A stretch of 64,000 nt of DNA from Fulvitalea axinellae (GTDB lineage: Bacteria; Bacteroidota; Bacteroidia; Cytophagales; Cyclobacteriaceae), in the NCBI RefSeq assembly GCF_036492835.1, contig NZ_AP025314.1:3452010-3516009 (forward strand), written 5' to 3'. Within the stretch, counting starts at the first letter, position 1, and each line of letters starts with the position of its first letter. The translations under genes were made by a program, and so were the position numbers. This document shows positions 46,256-55,647 of the stretch, one piece after another. The notes beneath the pieces were generated by a model. It was not told where the DNA came from, did no database searches, and saw only the letters and a program-made list of their open reading frames with translations.

Positions 46256-46852
46256 TTATTTTCCTTCGCCTTTTTCGAACATGAATTTCTCGACGAGCAA
46301 AATCAGAATATGAATCACTTTTATGTGGATTTCCTGTACCCTGTCGGCGTACTTCGGGCCTTCAACCCGGATCTCCACATCGGCCATTCCCGCAAGTTTT
46401 CCGCCGTCTTTCCCCGTCAGGGCGATTGTTTTCATGCCTTTGGCTTTGGCCGCTTCCACCGCGCGGATTACGTTCGCCGAATTTCCGCTGGTGCTTAACC
46501 CGAAAAGCACGTCACCTTCAGAACCTACCGCCTCCACGTATCTCGAAAACACGTACTCGTAACCGAAATCATTACTTACGCACGACAAATGGCTGGGATC
46601 CGAAATCGCAATTCCCGGCAAGCCCGGACGATTGTCACGGTAACGCCCGCTTAGTTCCTCGGCAAAGTGCATCGCGTCGCAGTGCGAGCCTCCGTTTCCG
46701 CACGAGAGCACCTTTCCGCCCGCTTTGAACGAGTCGGCCAAAGTCTTTGCCGCCGATTCAATGTTTTTGATATTCTCCGGCTCGTTAATGAAGCGGTCCA
46801 ATGTCGCAGCCGCCTCTTCCAACTCTGATTTTATAATATCCTGAAAGCTCAT
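46256..46852 (-). CDS. gmhA: Phosphoheptose isomerase (SIS domain)
   Basis: A SIS-domain protein of 198 residues. SCGNGGSHCDAMHFAEELSGRY, FGLSTSGNSANV and the C-terminal VQEIHIKVIHIL match GmhA, which turns sedoheptulose 7-phosphate into D-glycero-manno-heptose 7-phosphate for LPS core. The related DiaA cannot be excluded completely, but the metal/substrate residues fit GmhA. The ATG at 46852 is chosen over an in-frame start 40 codons upstream, because that stretch overlaps the fabD terminator. Confidence 0.88.
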   Translation of the reverse strand: MSFQDIIKSELEEAAATLDRFINEPENIKNIESAAKTLADSFKAGGKVLSCGNGGSHCDAMHFAEELSGRYRDNRPGLPGIAISDPSHLSCVSNDFGYEYVFSRYVEAVGSEGDVLFGLSTSGNSANVIRAVEAAKAKGMKTIALTGKDGGKLAGMADVEIRVEGPKYADRVQEIHIKVIHILILLVEKFMFEKGEGK

Positions 46853-46895
46853 TTCCTCTTCAATTTTAAATCGGCCCAAAACCTTTAGATCCGAA

Positions 46896-46935
46896 ACAAA
46901 AAAACGGAAGACCGGGCCAAAACCCCGTCTTCCGT
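46896..46935 (-). terminator. Terminator after fabD
   Basis: ACGGAAGAC (46904-46912) pairs with GTCTTCCGT (46927-46935), extended by inner GGG/CCC pairs; seven Ts follow on the minus strand. It separates fabD from gmhA. Confidence 0.85.
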
Positions 46936-46988
46936 CCAATATACAACATTTCCGAATACCCGACGCCCTCAAAGCGACGGGATCAATA

Positions 46989-47861
46989 TCACAGCTTGCT
47001 TACAGGCGCTTTGCGGTCTACTTTTTTCACAAGCCCCTGCAACACTTTGCCCGGACCAGACTCCGTAAATTCCGACACGCCGTCGGCCAACATGTTTTGT
47101 ACAGTCTGAGTCCATCGCACGGGAGCCGTAAGCTGAGCGATCAAGTTCGCCTTGATCTCCGCCACATCGGTAGAAGGCTTGGCAGTTACGTTTTGGTAGA
47201 TCGGGCAAGCCGGAGTCGAGAATTCCACGGCTTCGATAGCTTTGGCCAATTCCTCGCGGGCAGGCTCCATCAGCGGCGAATGGAAAGCGCCACCAACAGG
47301 CAACGGCAAAGCACGCTTAGCGCCGGCTTCTTTCAATTTTTCGCAAGCTTCGGCCACACCTTCTTTAGAACCCGAAATAACCAACTGCCCGGGGCAGTTG
47401 TAGTTAGCGGCCACAACTACGGCGTCAATGCCTTCGCAAACCTCCTCTACCACGCTGTCTTCCAAGCCCAAAACGGCCGCCATAGTACCGGGAACGGCTT
47501 CGCAAGCTTCCTGCATGGCGGCGGCGCGCTTGGCCACAAGGCCCAAAGCATCTTCAAAATTCAGGGCACCGCAAGCCACCAAAGCGGAAAACTCACCCAA
47601 TGAGTGACCGGCAACGGCCTCGGGAGCCGTGTCGGGCTGAACGATAAAACGAATTACCGAATCCAGAAAAATCGCGGGCTGAGTAACTTTTGTTTCCTTG
47701 AGGTCAGCGTCAGATCCTTCGAACATCACTTTAGTGATTTCGAATCCCAAAACTTCGTTCGCTTTGTCAAAAAGCGCTTTAGCTTCTTCCGACCCTTCGT
47801 AAAGGTCTTTTCCCATTCCTGAGAATTGGGCCCCTTGACCGGGGAACATATATGCTTTCAT
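46989..47861 (-). CDS. fabD: Malonyl-CoA:ACP transacylase
   Basis: FabD loads malonyl groups onto acyl carrier protein for fatty acid synthesis. The 290-residue protein has FPGQGAQ (6-12), the active-site serine S87 in GHSLGE, the catalytic histidine in GAFHSPLM and the NVTAKP segment. The ATG at 47861 (MKAYMFPGQG) is the family start; the 17-codon upstream extension is not typical. Confidence 0.96.
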   Translation of the reverse strand: MKAYMFPGQGAQFSGMGKDLYEGSEEAKALFDKANEVLGFEITKVMFEGSDADLKETKVTQPAIFLDSVIRFIVQPDTAPEAVAGHSLGEFSALVACGALNFEDALGLVAKRAAAMQEACEAVPGTMAAVLGLEDSVVEEVCEGIDAVVVAANYNCPGQLVISGSKEGVAEACEKLKEAGAKRALPLPVGGAFHSPLMEPAREELAKAIEAVEFSTPACPIYQNVTAKPSTDVAEIKANLIAQLTAPVRWTQTVQNMLADGVSEFTESGPGKVLQGLVKKVDRKAPVSKL

Positions 47862-48550
47862 CCGTCTATTTTTTATTGATCGGTTTCCTTTTATTTCCAG
47901 ACATCTCACCACTCGGAAACAGAAACCGAAACGAGGTAGCTAAATTAATCATCGGACGAATAAAATCACCGGCCGCCTTTATTTTTTTTCTGATTCATGA
48001 CAAACATCAGAAAACAAAACCACCCCAAACAAGAACTAACAAATTGAATCACTGACAATTAACGTAAAAAACCAAAAACACAACCTCTCTATATTTTAGG
48101 TATAACATTAAAATACTCAGTAAAAAAATTCACTAACAAAAAGGAAACGCTGGAAGAAACACAGAACCTCAACACTCTTGAAATCAAATTGAGTTCCTTT
48201 TTTGAAACACAACAAGAACAAACTATACACAATCCTTTCCGCTATATTTTCCAGCTACGTGGTTTAACTTAAGCTCAACAGAAAACAGGCTTCCTAACGC
48301 TTGAGAATTGTCAAAATCATTTTTTTCATAAAAAAACACAGCGCAAGCAACCTAGACACAATAGCCCGTGTCAAGTCGGAAAGTTAAGGGAAAACACACC
48401 AACTAGAAGTTGATATTCCTTTACATAATCTTAGCATTTATAATAGTAAACACGTCGTTCATGGAAAAAAGGAAGAATCCTCGGAGGTTTTTCATACTTT
48501 TACCAAGCTCACGTAAAAAACGAAATTTTAACCTAAAAAATATCTACGTC
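47862..48550. other. Long AT-rich intergenic region between fabD and the lipoprotein cluster
   Basis: Nearly 700 bases between divergent genes. The plus-strand frame is open from 48410 but has no family-like content before the lipoprotein start at 48551. No clear TAnnTTTG promoter pair or RNA was found. Confidence 0.5.
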
Positions 48551-49135
48551 ATGAAGACACGTAAACTGTTCATTATATCGGCCATGGCTTTGGCCACAGG
48601 TTTTATGGCCTCATGCGGAGGTTCCAAGAAGGCAGCTCAAACAGGCGTACAGCCAGACGAGGTGGAAATCGTAGTCCACTGCTCGGGCCCGGAATATTAT
48701 TCGAACGGCCAATTCATCAGGGCCAACTCTATGGGCGAAAGCCTTGACCTGACACTTTCGAAAAAGAAAGCCAGAAACAACACGCTACAGGAACTCGCCG
48801 GAAAGATCGAAACTTCCGTACAGTCGGTAATCGACAACTACCAGAAATCAGCGGCCACTACCCGTGGCGAAGAGCTTTCGAAGCGTTACGAAGAACTGAC
48901 TCGCGAAGTGATCAAGCAAAAAATCAGCGGTTACACAACGCTTTGCGAAAAAGTAACCAAATCGCGTGACGGCAAGTACAGAACTTACTTGGCTTACGAG
49001 ATCTCGGTGGACAACTTGCTCAAGCCTTTGTCTGACCGTATTTCAAAAGACGAGTCTTTGAAAATGGATTACGATTACGAAAAATTCAAAGACACATTCG
49101 AAAGCGCACTCAAGGAGTACGAAAACCAGCGCTAA
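48551..49135 (+). CDS. LPP20-like lipoprotein (first of three)
   Basis: A 194-residue lipoprotein with a signal peptide and lipobox cysteine C22 (FMASC). The body has ESLDLTLSKKKARNNTLQELAGKIETSVQSVIDNYQ, where a run of alanine/asparagine-rich helix follows a strand, like the LPP20 domain. The C-terminal part is charged and helical. The upstream frame has an in-frame ATG at 48410, but the ATG at 48551 sits directly before the signal peptide. It is followed by two further lipoprotein genes on the same strand. Confidence 0.82.
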   Translation: MKTRKLFIISAMALATGFMASCGGSKKAAQTGVQPDEVEIVVHCSGPEYYSNGQFIRANSMGESLDLTLSKKKARNNTLQELAGKIETSVQSVIDNYQKSAATTRGEELSKRYEELTREVIKQKISGYTTLCEKVTKSRDGKYRTYLAYEISVDNLLKPLSDRISKDESLKMDYDYEKFKDTFESALKEYENQR

Positions 49136-49154
49136 AATATAACTCATCCTTTAA

Positions 49155-49195
49155 CGGGAAAGCCCGCGGACCGCAAAGGTTCGGGGGCTTTCCCG
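49155..49195 (+). other. Strong hairpin between lipoprotein genes 1 and 2
   Basis: CGGGAAAGCCC at 49155-49165 pairs with GGGCTTTCCCG at 49185-49195, with inner ACC/GGT pairs. No T run follows, so it may protect the mRNA end or reduce read-through rather than terminate. Confidence 0.6.
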
Positions 49196-49316
49196 TATTA
49201 TGTTCTATCGGGGCGCCCTCTTCGCAGAGTGACGCTTTTTCGGTTCGGAGCCACGGACACAACACCCATCCGCCTCCGCACACTTCCGAAACCCGCCCAC
49301 TTTTAAGCTTCATACC

Positions 49317-50672
49317 ATGTATAGATTTACCGTGCTGATTATCCTGGCGCTCGCGCTGAGTTCCTGCGCGGCGAAACGGTACCGCAAACTAGCTTCGCAG
49401 TTTGAAAAGGCCGGACTTGTCGATGACGCCGCAGACTATTACTACCGCTCGTTGGTAGCCAACCAAGACAATGTGGAAGCCAAACTTGGCCTTCGGAAAA
49501 ACGGCCAGATTGTTTTGGACAAAAAATTCGGGACATTCCGGCAATCTTATGAAAACGGCTCAACAAAATCGGCGGTTTATCAATACAAAGAGGCTACTGA
49601 ATACGCCGAGAAAGTGAAACGAGTCGGTGTTCAGCTTTTTATCGCTCCGGAACAAAAAAGCTATTACGAAGAGGCTTTGACCGAATTTTTGGACCAACGT
49701 TACACCGAAGGCATGAAGGCCCTAAATGCTGAGGAATTCCAAAAAGCCAGAAAAACGCTTGAGGAAATCGCAAGGTTCAAATCCGGATTCCGAGACGTTG
49801 ACGCGAAGCTTATCATAGCCCGCTACGAGCCCGTTTACCGACAAGGAATCGACGAACTGGAGCGCGGATTGCCTCGCTCAGCTTATTACCGATTCTCCAA
49901 AGTACTTTCAGGTTCAAAAACTTATAAAGACGCCGAAGCGCTGAAAAAAGAAGCGCTGGACAAGGCGACGATAAACGTTGTCGTAATTCCGTTCACTACC
50001 AGCAGGATTGTTGATCACAATGTCCATCCTAAGTTCATGTCTTCCGTTAACAGCGGGTTGCACAAAATGCGCTCCCCGTTCTATCGCATGATCGACGGGC
50101 AGGGAATTTCCCCGAAAATGTCATTGGATGAGCAACTCAAGATCGCGAAAGAAAGAGGCGGACACGCTATCCTTGTCGGACATATCAGTGAAGCCCAACT
50201 CTACGAAGGTCGATTGCAGGCCGAACGCCAGAAGTGTTACCTAAAGGAAACCAAAGAATACAAGGACGAAAACGGAGAGAAGAAAACCAAAGTGATATAC
50301 CACAAGACTTGGTTTACGGAATACAACAAAAAACACAACGCAAACCTCAGCCTGGATTACAAATTGGTATCTACGGCGTCGGGCGAGATATGGAGTGCGG
50401 GAAACTATAATAACGACCGAAGCGCAAATCTTCATTACGCAAAATACGACGGCAATTACAAACGCCTTGTGCCGGGATACTGGAAATACAAAAGCAGTAA
50501 CAGCGACAAAGACGAAGTAAAGGACAGCTCCTATTCCGTCAACAGCCTCAGGAGGCTTTTCCAAGGCAGACAAAGCATTCCGTCAGCTACGGCTTTGGCA
50601 AACGAACTTGTGGCCGACGCCTCTCGTCGTCTGGTGAAATCGGTTGAGAAATTTAATCCTGAAAAAAAATAA
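49317..50672 (+). CDS. TPR-like lipoprotein with CsgG/FlgO-like part (second of three)
   Basis: The 451-residue lipoprotein has lipobox cysteine C17 (LSSC). The N-terminal half (about 20-215) is helical with TPR-type repeats (GLVDDAADYYYRSLVANQDNVEAKL). After residue 220 comes NVVVIPFTTSRIV, a strand like the opening of CsgG/FlgO domains, then GGHAILVGHISEAQLYEG, also in keeping with that fold. The C-terminus is rich in K, S and Y. It probably sits at the outer membrane facing the periplasm. Function unknown. Confidence 0.8.
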   Translation: MYRFTVLIILALALSSCAAKRYRKLASQFEKAGLVDDAADYYYRSLVANQDNVEAKLGLRKNGQIVLDKKFGTFRQSYENGSTKSAVYQYKEATEYAEKVKRVGVQLFIAPEQKSYYEEALTEFLDQRYTEGMKALNAEEFQKARKTLEEIARFKSGFRDVDAKLIIARYEPVYRQGIDELERGLPRSAYYRFSKVLSGSKTYKDAEALKKEALDKATINVVVIPFTTSRIVDHNVHPKFMSSVNSGLHKMRSPFYRMIDGQGISPKMSLDEQLKIAKERGGHAILVGHISEAQLYEGRLQAERQKCYLKETKEYKDENGEKKTKVIYHKTWFTEYNKKHNANLSLDYKLVSTASGEIWSAGNYNNDRSANLHYAKYDGNYKRLVPGYWKYKSSNSDKDEVKDSSYSVNSLRRLFQGRQSIPSATALANELVADASRRLVKSVEKFNPEKK

Positions 50673-50723
50673 ACTCACGCTTTTCACCAGTTACCCTTTT
50701 TGCGCAACAACTCTATCCGCCTT

Positions 50724-52070
50724 ATGAAACAAAGCGTACAGTTATACCTCGCCTGCGCCGTCCTTTCCGTTTTTATGGCCGCATGCGCCGCCAGCAAACC
50801 CACTATAGATTTGGAAAGCCTGCCGGAATGGGTGAAATCCAAACCAACACAACCAGGATACTTCACCGGAGTCGGTCGAGCCAATAAAGTGGGGACCGTG
50901 GAACAATATACCGCCGAAGCCCGCCGACAGGCGCTCAGCGATATGGCGCAGGAAATTTCCGTAAACATTTCCACACAATCCGTGATGTATCGCTTCGATG
51001 CCGGGGAAAACGGTTCTTCGGAATTCTTCCAAGATATGGTTCGCACCAGTTCAAACGATTATCTGGAAGGCTTTCAGGCTACCGATAATTTTGAAACCGA
51101 GACTTACTATTGGGTCTATTACCGAATTCCAAAAGACGAATATTACCGACGAAAAGCCGAGCGCAAACGCAAAGCCATGGAACGGGCGGAACTCCCCTAC
51201 CAAGAGGCCGTAACAGCCGAAAACAGTTCGGACTATAAAACGACACTAAAGAAATCGGCGCAGATACTGGAAGCGCTCAAGGGCTACCTTTCGGAAGAGA
51301 CTGCTACGGAAATAGACGGCAAGAAAACCGACTTGGCCCGAGAGGCCCTCGATATAATCGAACGCTCCGCCTCCGCCATCAAGATCAAGTTCCAAAGTAA
51401 TGAGATCAACGTCAACCGAGGCAATACGCTCCCAAAATCGCCAAGCTTCACTGTCTTGGACGCTTCCGGTGAGCCTATTTCCGATTTTCCTGTAAAAATA
51501 GAATACAGCGCCGGCTACCTTAGCCAATCCAAAGCCGTTTCGGGCACGGACGGGAAAATCGTTTTGGATAAATTCAGGGCAGATTCCAAAAAGCCGAAAG
51601 AGTTTGTGACCGTAACCAGTGACTGGGAAAAGCTGACCAGAAGTTCCACCCGAGATATTTTTGTACGAGGAATATTCAGAAGGTTCAAACCGACAGAATA
51701 CCGCTGTACGATCAATATTAAACAACCGCTCGTTTACGTTTCCGCCGACAAATCTTACGAAACGCTGAAAAGAAGCCTCAATCATCAGCTGGAAAAAAGA
51801 TCGATACGGGCCACCACAAAAAAATCCGGCGCATCGCACAGGCTGGAAATCAAATCGGAGAGAAAAAAACAGGGCGACGAAATCGTTATCCAGGTCAAGG
51901 GAACACTTACCGACGCCAAAGGTAAGCGGATTTTCTCCAAAACATTCGAAAAACGGATGTTTGACTACAGCCTTCCAGACAAATCGGACGGCGCCGTATA
52001 CGACAAAGTAAAACCCGAATACGAAAGAAAACTGATTCGCCCGATGCTGGATAAAATCTTGGGACGATAA
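50724..52070 (+). CDS. LPP20 family lipoprotein (third of three)
   Basis: The 448-residue lipoprotein has lipobox cysteine C21 (MAAC). Residues about 35-130 form a clear LPP20 domain (GYFTGVGRANKVGTVEQYTAEARRQALSDMAQEISVNI). A helical part follows, then a Ig-like or carboxypeptidase-regulatory-like domain (VLDASGEPISDFPVKIEY), and a C-terminal alpha/beta domain. The start is the ATG at 50724; a TTG 8 codons earlier is less likely. It is 51 bases after the second lipoprotein gene and ends at a strong terminator. Confidence 0.85.
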   Translation: MKQSVQLYLACAVLSVFMAACAASKPTIDLESLPEWVKSKPTQPGYFTGVGRANKVGTVEQYTAEARRQALSDMAQEISVNISTQSVMYRFDAGENGSSEFFQDMVRTSSNDYLEGFQATDNFETETYYWVYYRIPKDEYYRRKAERKRKAMERAELPYQEAVTAENSSDYKTTLKKSAQILEALKGYLSEETATEIDGKKTDLAREALDIIERSASAIKIKFQSNEINVNRGNTLPKSPSFTVLDASGEPISDFPVKIEYSAGYLSQSKAVSGTDGKIVLDKFRADSKKPKEFVTVTSDWEKLTRSSTRDIFVRGIFRRFKPTEYRCTINIKQPLVYVSADKSYETLKRSLNHQLEKRSIRATTKKSGASHRLEIKSERKKQGDEIVIQVKGTLTDAKGKRIFSKTFEKRMFDYSLPDKSDGAVYDKVKPEYERKLIRPMLDKILGR

Positions 52071-52086
52071 CAACTTCTTTCTGCAT

Positions 52087-52126
52087 AAAAAGGTCCGGAA
52101 CGACATCGCTCCGGACCTTTTCTTTT
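52087..52126 (+). terminator. Terminator of the lipoprotein cluster
   Basis: A 12-bp stem (52088-52099 with 52110-52121) with a T-rich tail; A-rich upstream, so it may also act on the minus strand. Confidence 0.85.
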
Positions 52127-52142
52127 ATATTCAACTCAAGCA

Positions 52143-52928
52143 TTAGAGCTTCGAAGACAAAAAGTCAGATATTATTGACCGCACTTCCGACGCGTCAGAC
52201 ATATCGGCGTCCATCGGGATATCCAGATAGAGATTACTCTCATCCATCCCCAACATCTCGCCCAACCAACCCGTGCGCCTGTCCAGCTCCATATAAATCC
52301 GGATATGCTCGTGGCAAGGCACAAAAGCCACTTCCAGTTCGTCAATTTTTCCTCGGAACTGTCCGCTAACCGGAAAGAACTCGAATTCCTGAATAAAGGG
52401 AATATTTCCCGCCCAATTTCTCGGTTTACGCTCAAATTCAATCTCTCGGATACGGAAGCCCAGATCGTCCAAAGCGTTCATAAAAGCCCCTTGCACCGGA
52501 TGCGGCATTACCTCTATCGCGTCATCATCCTTTGGGTCCAAAGCGAAACTCACGTCGGCCTCGGTACGAACCCACGACCTGACTTCGCCCAAAGAAACGG
52601 GCATATCTACCGGCACGTCCAAGTGAAACGGAATCTCGATATGCTCTTCCGATGTTACGGTTATTTTATCGCTGATTTTATATCTCGCCAATTCCAGTCG
52701 CCTCGTAACCTTTTCGGGCGCGTCTTCCCTGTCGCTGTCGTTTTCGACTCTCATTTCCGTCAAAAACTTCAGCGTTACGGATTCCACCTCTTGGTCAATA
52801 TTTCCGCCATACATGTGCAACACGCCGCTCAGGCTATCTCCCGCACACACTCTATCAGTATCCAGCACCGCATCGATTTTGGTCGCACCAACTCCGACAC
52901 TCGCCATCACTTTCTTAAAAAAAGACAT
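52143..52928 (-). CDS. Spo0M-like (SpoOM, arrestin-fold) protein
   Basis: The 261-residue protein matches the SpoOM family PF07070: ASVGVGATKIDAVLDTDRVCAGDSLSGVLHMYGGNIDQEVESVTLKF at the N-terminus and GMDESNLYLDIP near the end. The fold is two beta sandwiches, like arrestins. Spo0M affects sporulation control in Bacillus, but the family is common in non-sporulating bacteria and the role here is unknown. Cytosolic; 44 bases upstream of the serine-hydrolase stop on the same reading direction. Confidence 0.9.
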   Translation of the reverse strand: MSFFKKVMASVGVGATKIDAVLDTDRVCAGDSLSGVLHMYGGNIDQEVESVTLKFLTEMRVENDSDREDAPEKVTRRLELARYKISDKITVTSEEHIEIPFHLDVPVDMPVSLGEVRSWVRTEADVSFALDPKDDDAIEVMPHPVQGAFMNALDDLGFRIREIEFERKPRNWAGNIPFIQEFEFFPVSGQFRGKIDELEVAFVPCHEHIRIYMELDRRTGWLGEMLGMDESNLYLDIPMDADMSDASEVRSIISDFLSSKL

Positions 52929-52972
52929 ATTATTCTATATGATTATTTTTGATTAGGGTTCTTACCGTCTGT

Positions 52973-54112
52973 TTAGTCAAGCATTTTCATCGCCGTATCC
53001 AGATACAAGTAAACGTCTTCCGGATGAGGACCGATTTTCTTTTTCGCACGTTTATTACCCAAACGCACCACTACCGCATTCTTATTCGGTATCACAAAAA
53101 TGTATTGACCCAAAATCCCTCGGCAATAAGGCACATTCACACCTTTATAATTCACGACCCACCATTGAAACCCGTAAAAGTCAACCGGCTTTCCACTTTT
53201 GTCCACAAGGTAAGAAGCCGGTTTTGTGGCTTCTTTCACATAATTGCCAGACACTACCTGCTGACCGTCCCACTCTCCACCATTTAGTACCAATTGGCCA
53301 ATTCTGGCAAAATCCGGAGCATTAGAGTTAAAACAGCAATAAGCCTTTTCTATTCCGTCCTTCTTACGGTCCACACTCCACAAAGCGGGGTGCAAGGCTC
53401 CTATTTTCGACCAAAGCTTGTCTCCCGCATAATCGGCAAGATCTTTTCCGGTCGCGCTTTCCAAAACCATGGCCAACAGTTGCGTATTGCCGCTAAGGTA
53501 TTTGAATTCCACGCCGGGCTTTTCCACCACTTTAAGGCCGTCAATCAAAGCCCGAAGATTCGTCCCGTAATAGGCCTTTGTGGTTACCGAGAAAGGATTT
53601 CCGTAGCTTTCGTCCCAATTCAGGCCCGAACTCATAGTCAAAACATCCCGGATCTTCAGCTTAGCGTTTTCGCCTTCGGCAAATGCCGGAACGAAATCGC
53701 CTACGGCTTGGTCTAGGCTTTTAATTTTCCCTTCGTCCACAGCAATGCCGACCAATAAGCTGACAATACTCTTGGCCATCGAAAACGAATTCGACAAGGA
53801 CTCCGGCCCGTAACCGTCCCAGTATTCCTCGTATCGCACTTTTTGGTTTTGCAAAACGAAAAAAGCCACCGGATCCAACTTCTCGATCGCTTTGCGGTGT
53901 TCTTCCGAAATTTTAAAACTGTTGTAAGCGGCGTCTTTGGCCCAAGGCTCTGGCTTCCCTGTCTTGACGACGCGGTTATCGAACAACTTGTAATCCGTAA
54001 TATCAGCGGTAGTGTAAATCAGCGCCCGCCTAAAATATTCCGGACTCAGGAGCAACACACCCCCGATGATAAGTACAGCGATAAGGACTCCCCTTGTCAG
54101 TTTCTTTTTCAT
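52973..54112 (-). CDS. Membrane-anchored serine hydrolase (beta-lactamase/PBP4* type)
   Basis: The 379-residue protein has an N-terminal membrane anchor (about 8-24) and a beta-lactamase-related fold. The SxxK motif is SMAK (S111, K114); YLSGNTQ occupies the position of the YxN motif; a HxG-like motif is not clear. Such proteins act as peptidases or esterases on peptidoglycan-like or small ester substrates and are rarely true beta-lactamases. It stands upstream of the Spo0M-like gene and may share its transcript. Confidence 0.88.
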   Translation of the reverse strand: MKKKLTRGVLIAVLIIGGVLLLSPEYFRRALIYTTADITDYKLFDNRVVKTGKPEPWAKDAAYNSFKISEEHRKAIEKLDPVAFFVLQNQKVRYEEYWDGYGPESLSNSFSMAKSIVSLLVGIAVDEGKIKSLDQAVGDFVPAFAEGENAKLKIRDVLTMSSGLNWDESYGNPFSVTTKAYYGTNLRALIDGLKVVEKPGVEFKYLSGNTQLLAMVLESATGKDLADYAGDKLWSKIGALHPALWSVDRKKDGIEKAYCCFNSNAPDFARIGQLVLNGGEWDGQQVVSGNYVKEATKPASYLVDKSGKPVDFYGFQWWVVNYKGVNVPYCRGILGQYIFVIPNKNAVVVRLGNKRAKKKIGPHPEDVYLYLDTAMKMLD

Positions 54113-54374
54113 GGTTGATTCCGGTTAGATTTGCCAAAAACCGGCTAATAGCCGGCAAGACAGAAAGGGGACTATTTTACGAAAAAAATCATCGACACCA
54201 AACTATCTGAACATATTAGAGAAATCTAAAAAATCGAAAAGGACAAAATGGCTTTTTCAACCAAACAAACACATATCATTTTATCATATTTCACCTAAAA
54301 ATTACCTGAGATAGATTTTTAAAGAGATTTTTATTCAATTTGCATTGATTTTTCAACTCTCAACAAACTAAACG

Positions 54375-55172
54375 ATGCTCCAAACCGAATCCACCGCTGA
54401 AAAAACAACGTTTAGGACCTGCGCCAACTGCGAAAAAACAGTTCCCAAAGCTAACCGCTTCTGTCCTGAATGCGGTTCGGAGAACAAAAAAGTTCCGGAA
54501 ACTCTCACTAAACTTTTGTTTGAATACTCCCAAGAGCATCTAAACTGGGACAAGGGCGTTCCACGCACCATCAGGGAAATATTCACGACCCCCGAAAAAG
54601 TGGTGGATGGCTTCATTAACGGCGCCAGAAAAAAATACACCTCCCCCAGCAAGTTTTTACTGCTTAGTTGGGCATTGGTCAACCTAGTGCTTTGGTCGGT
54701 CATAGAAGCTTCCCTCGATGACTCCAGCCTTACATCTTCCCAAATACCCGACGGAGCGCATAAGGATTTCGGCAACGCTTTTTCACAATATTACATGCCC
54801 TTTTTAGTGCTAACCTTACCTTTTATCGCTTATGCTTCCAAAGCTTCCTTCAAAACCAAAAGCTATACGTTACCCGAACATTTGATTCTTAACACTTATC
54901 TCTACGGCGCCTCCAACTTCGCTTCGTTCGTTTGGACTTGCATCAGGCTCGCTTTCATACCCGCTGGCTATTCATACATTATGGTAGTCGATTTACTTAT
55001 CGGATTAGTCCTTTCAACTTTTTTCTATTACAGAGTTTTCCGTTCGACAAGAATATTCGACTATATAAAAATGGCCATCCTCTACAGCTTTATACTGACT
55101 GGGCTGACCTTAGTGTTTGGCATTTGTTTCGGCGTCTACCTAATGGTGAACAACCAGACTGGCGCAGTTTAA
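54375..55172 (+). CDS. DUF3667-like membrane protein with zinc ribbon
   Basis: The 265-residue protein starts with a CxxC-x10-CxxC zinc ribbon (C16, C19, C30, C33), followed by LTKLLFEYSQEHLNWDKGVPRTIREIFTTPEKVVDGFINGARKKYTSP, the typical DUF3667 core, and about four or five membrane helices. DUF3667 proteins are specific to Bacteroidota and of unknown function. Single gene. Confidence 0.85.
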   Translation: MLQTESTAEKTTFRTCANCEKTVPKANRFCPECGSENKKVPETLTKLLFEYSQEHLNWDKGVPRTIREIFTTPEKVVDGFINGARKKYTSPSKFLLLSWALVNLVLWSVIEASLDDSSLTSSQIPDGAHKDFGNAFSQYYMPFLVLTLPFIAYASKASFKTKSYTLPEHLILNTYLYGASNFASFVWTCIRLAFIPAGYSYIMVVDLLIGLVLSTFFYYRVFRSTRIFDYIKMAILYSFILTGLTLVFGICFGVYLMVNNQTGAV

Positions 55173-55258
55173 ATAAAGCACATTCAAAAAAAATAATGAT
55201 TTAATTAAAATTAAAACTCTTTTACTTCAATAAAACACATATTAATGGTTAATTTCAA

Positions 55259-55275
55259 GTGACCGAATCGGTTAC
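55259..55275. promoter_or_regulatory. Dyad upstream of the five-cysteine protein gene
   Basis: GTGACCG-AAT-CGGTTAC is a 17-base near-perfect palindrome (one mismatch) about 96 bases before the gene at 55371. It may be an operator. Confidence 0.35.
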
Positions 55276-55370
55276 ATTTACTTATTCGCACTTGAGCATT
55301 CCACACTTGAAGCTTTTCTATTTTTCTTGTGGCGACGCTTCAGTGATTAACCTTTTTCAACTTTAAGACT

Positions 55371-55616
55371 ATGGACAATTCTTGCCCTAAAACTCAAAGA
55401 TGCCCGTTGTTTAACGGCCGGATTCTTCAGAGAAAAGAGTCTGAGAGGACATACAAAAACCTGTTTTGCAACAACCCAGCTACATTCCCAACTTGCAAGC
55501 GATATATCATTTCGCAGAAGTTAGGCAAATGTCCCGATTTCGTAATGCCTAACAGCAGTTTTACCATCGAGGAGATTTTGGAAAGGATAAAAAAAGAACA
55601 AACCGCAGAAAATTAA
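55371..55616 (+). CDS. Small five-cysteine protein, conserved type in Bacteroidota
   Basis: The 81-residue protein has cysteines at 5, 11, 33, 42 and 54 in a pattern CPLFNG..YKNLFC..TCKRYII..KCPDFVMPNSS, followed by the helix FTIEEILERIKK. I recall similar small proteins in many Bacteroidota. The cysteines could bind zinc or an Fe-S cluster. No signal peptide. Function unknown. It is a lone gene with a dyad upstream and a hairpin downstream. Confidence 0.8.
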   Translation: MDNSCPKTQRCPLFNGRILQRKESERTYKNLFCNNPATFPTCKRYIISQKLGKCPDFVMPNSSFTIEEILERIKKEQTAEN

Positions 55617-55620
55617 GCAC

Positions 55621-55647
55621 GAACGCCCCGCCTTCAAAGGGGCGTTC
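55621..55647 (+). terminator. Hairpin after the five-cysteine gene
   Basis: GAACGCCCC (55621-55629) pairs with GGGGCGTTC (55639-55647). No T run follows; weak terminator. Confidence 0.45.
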
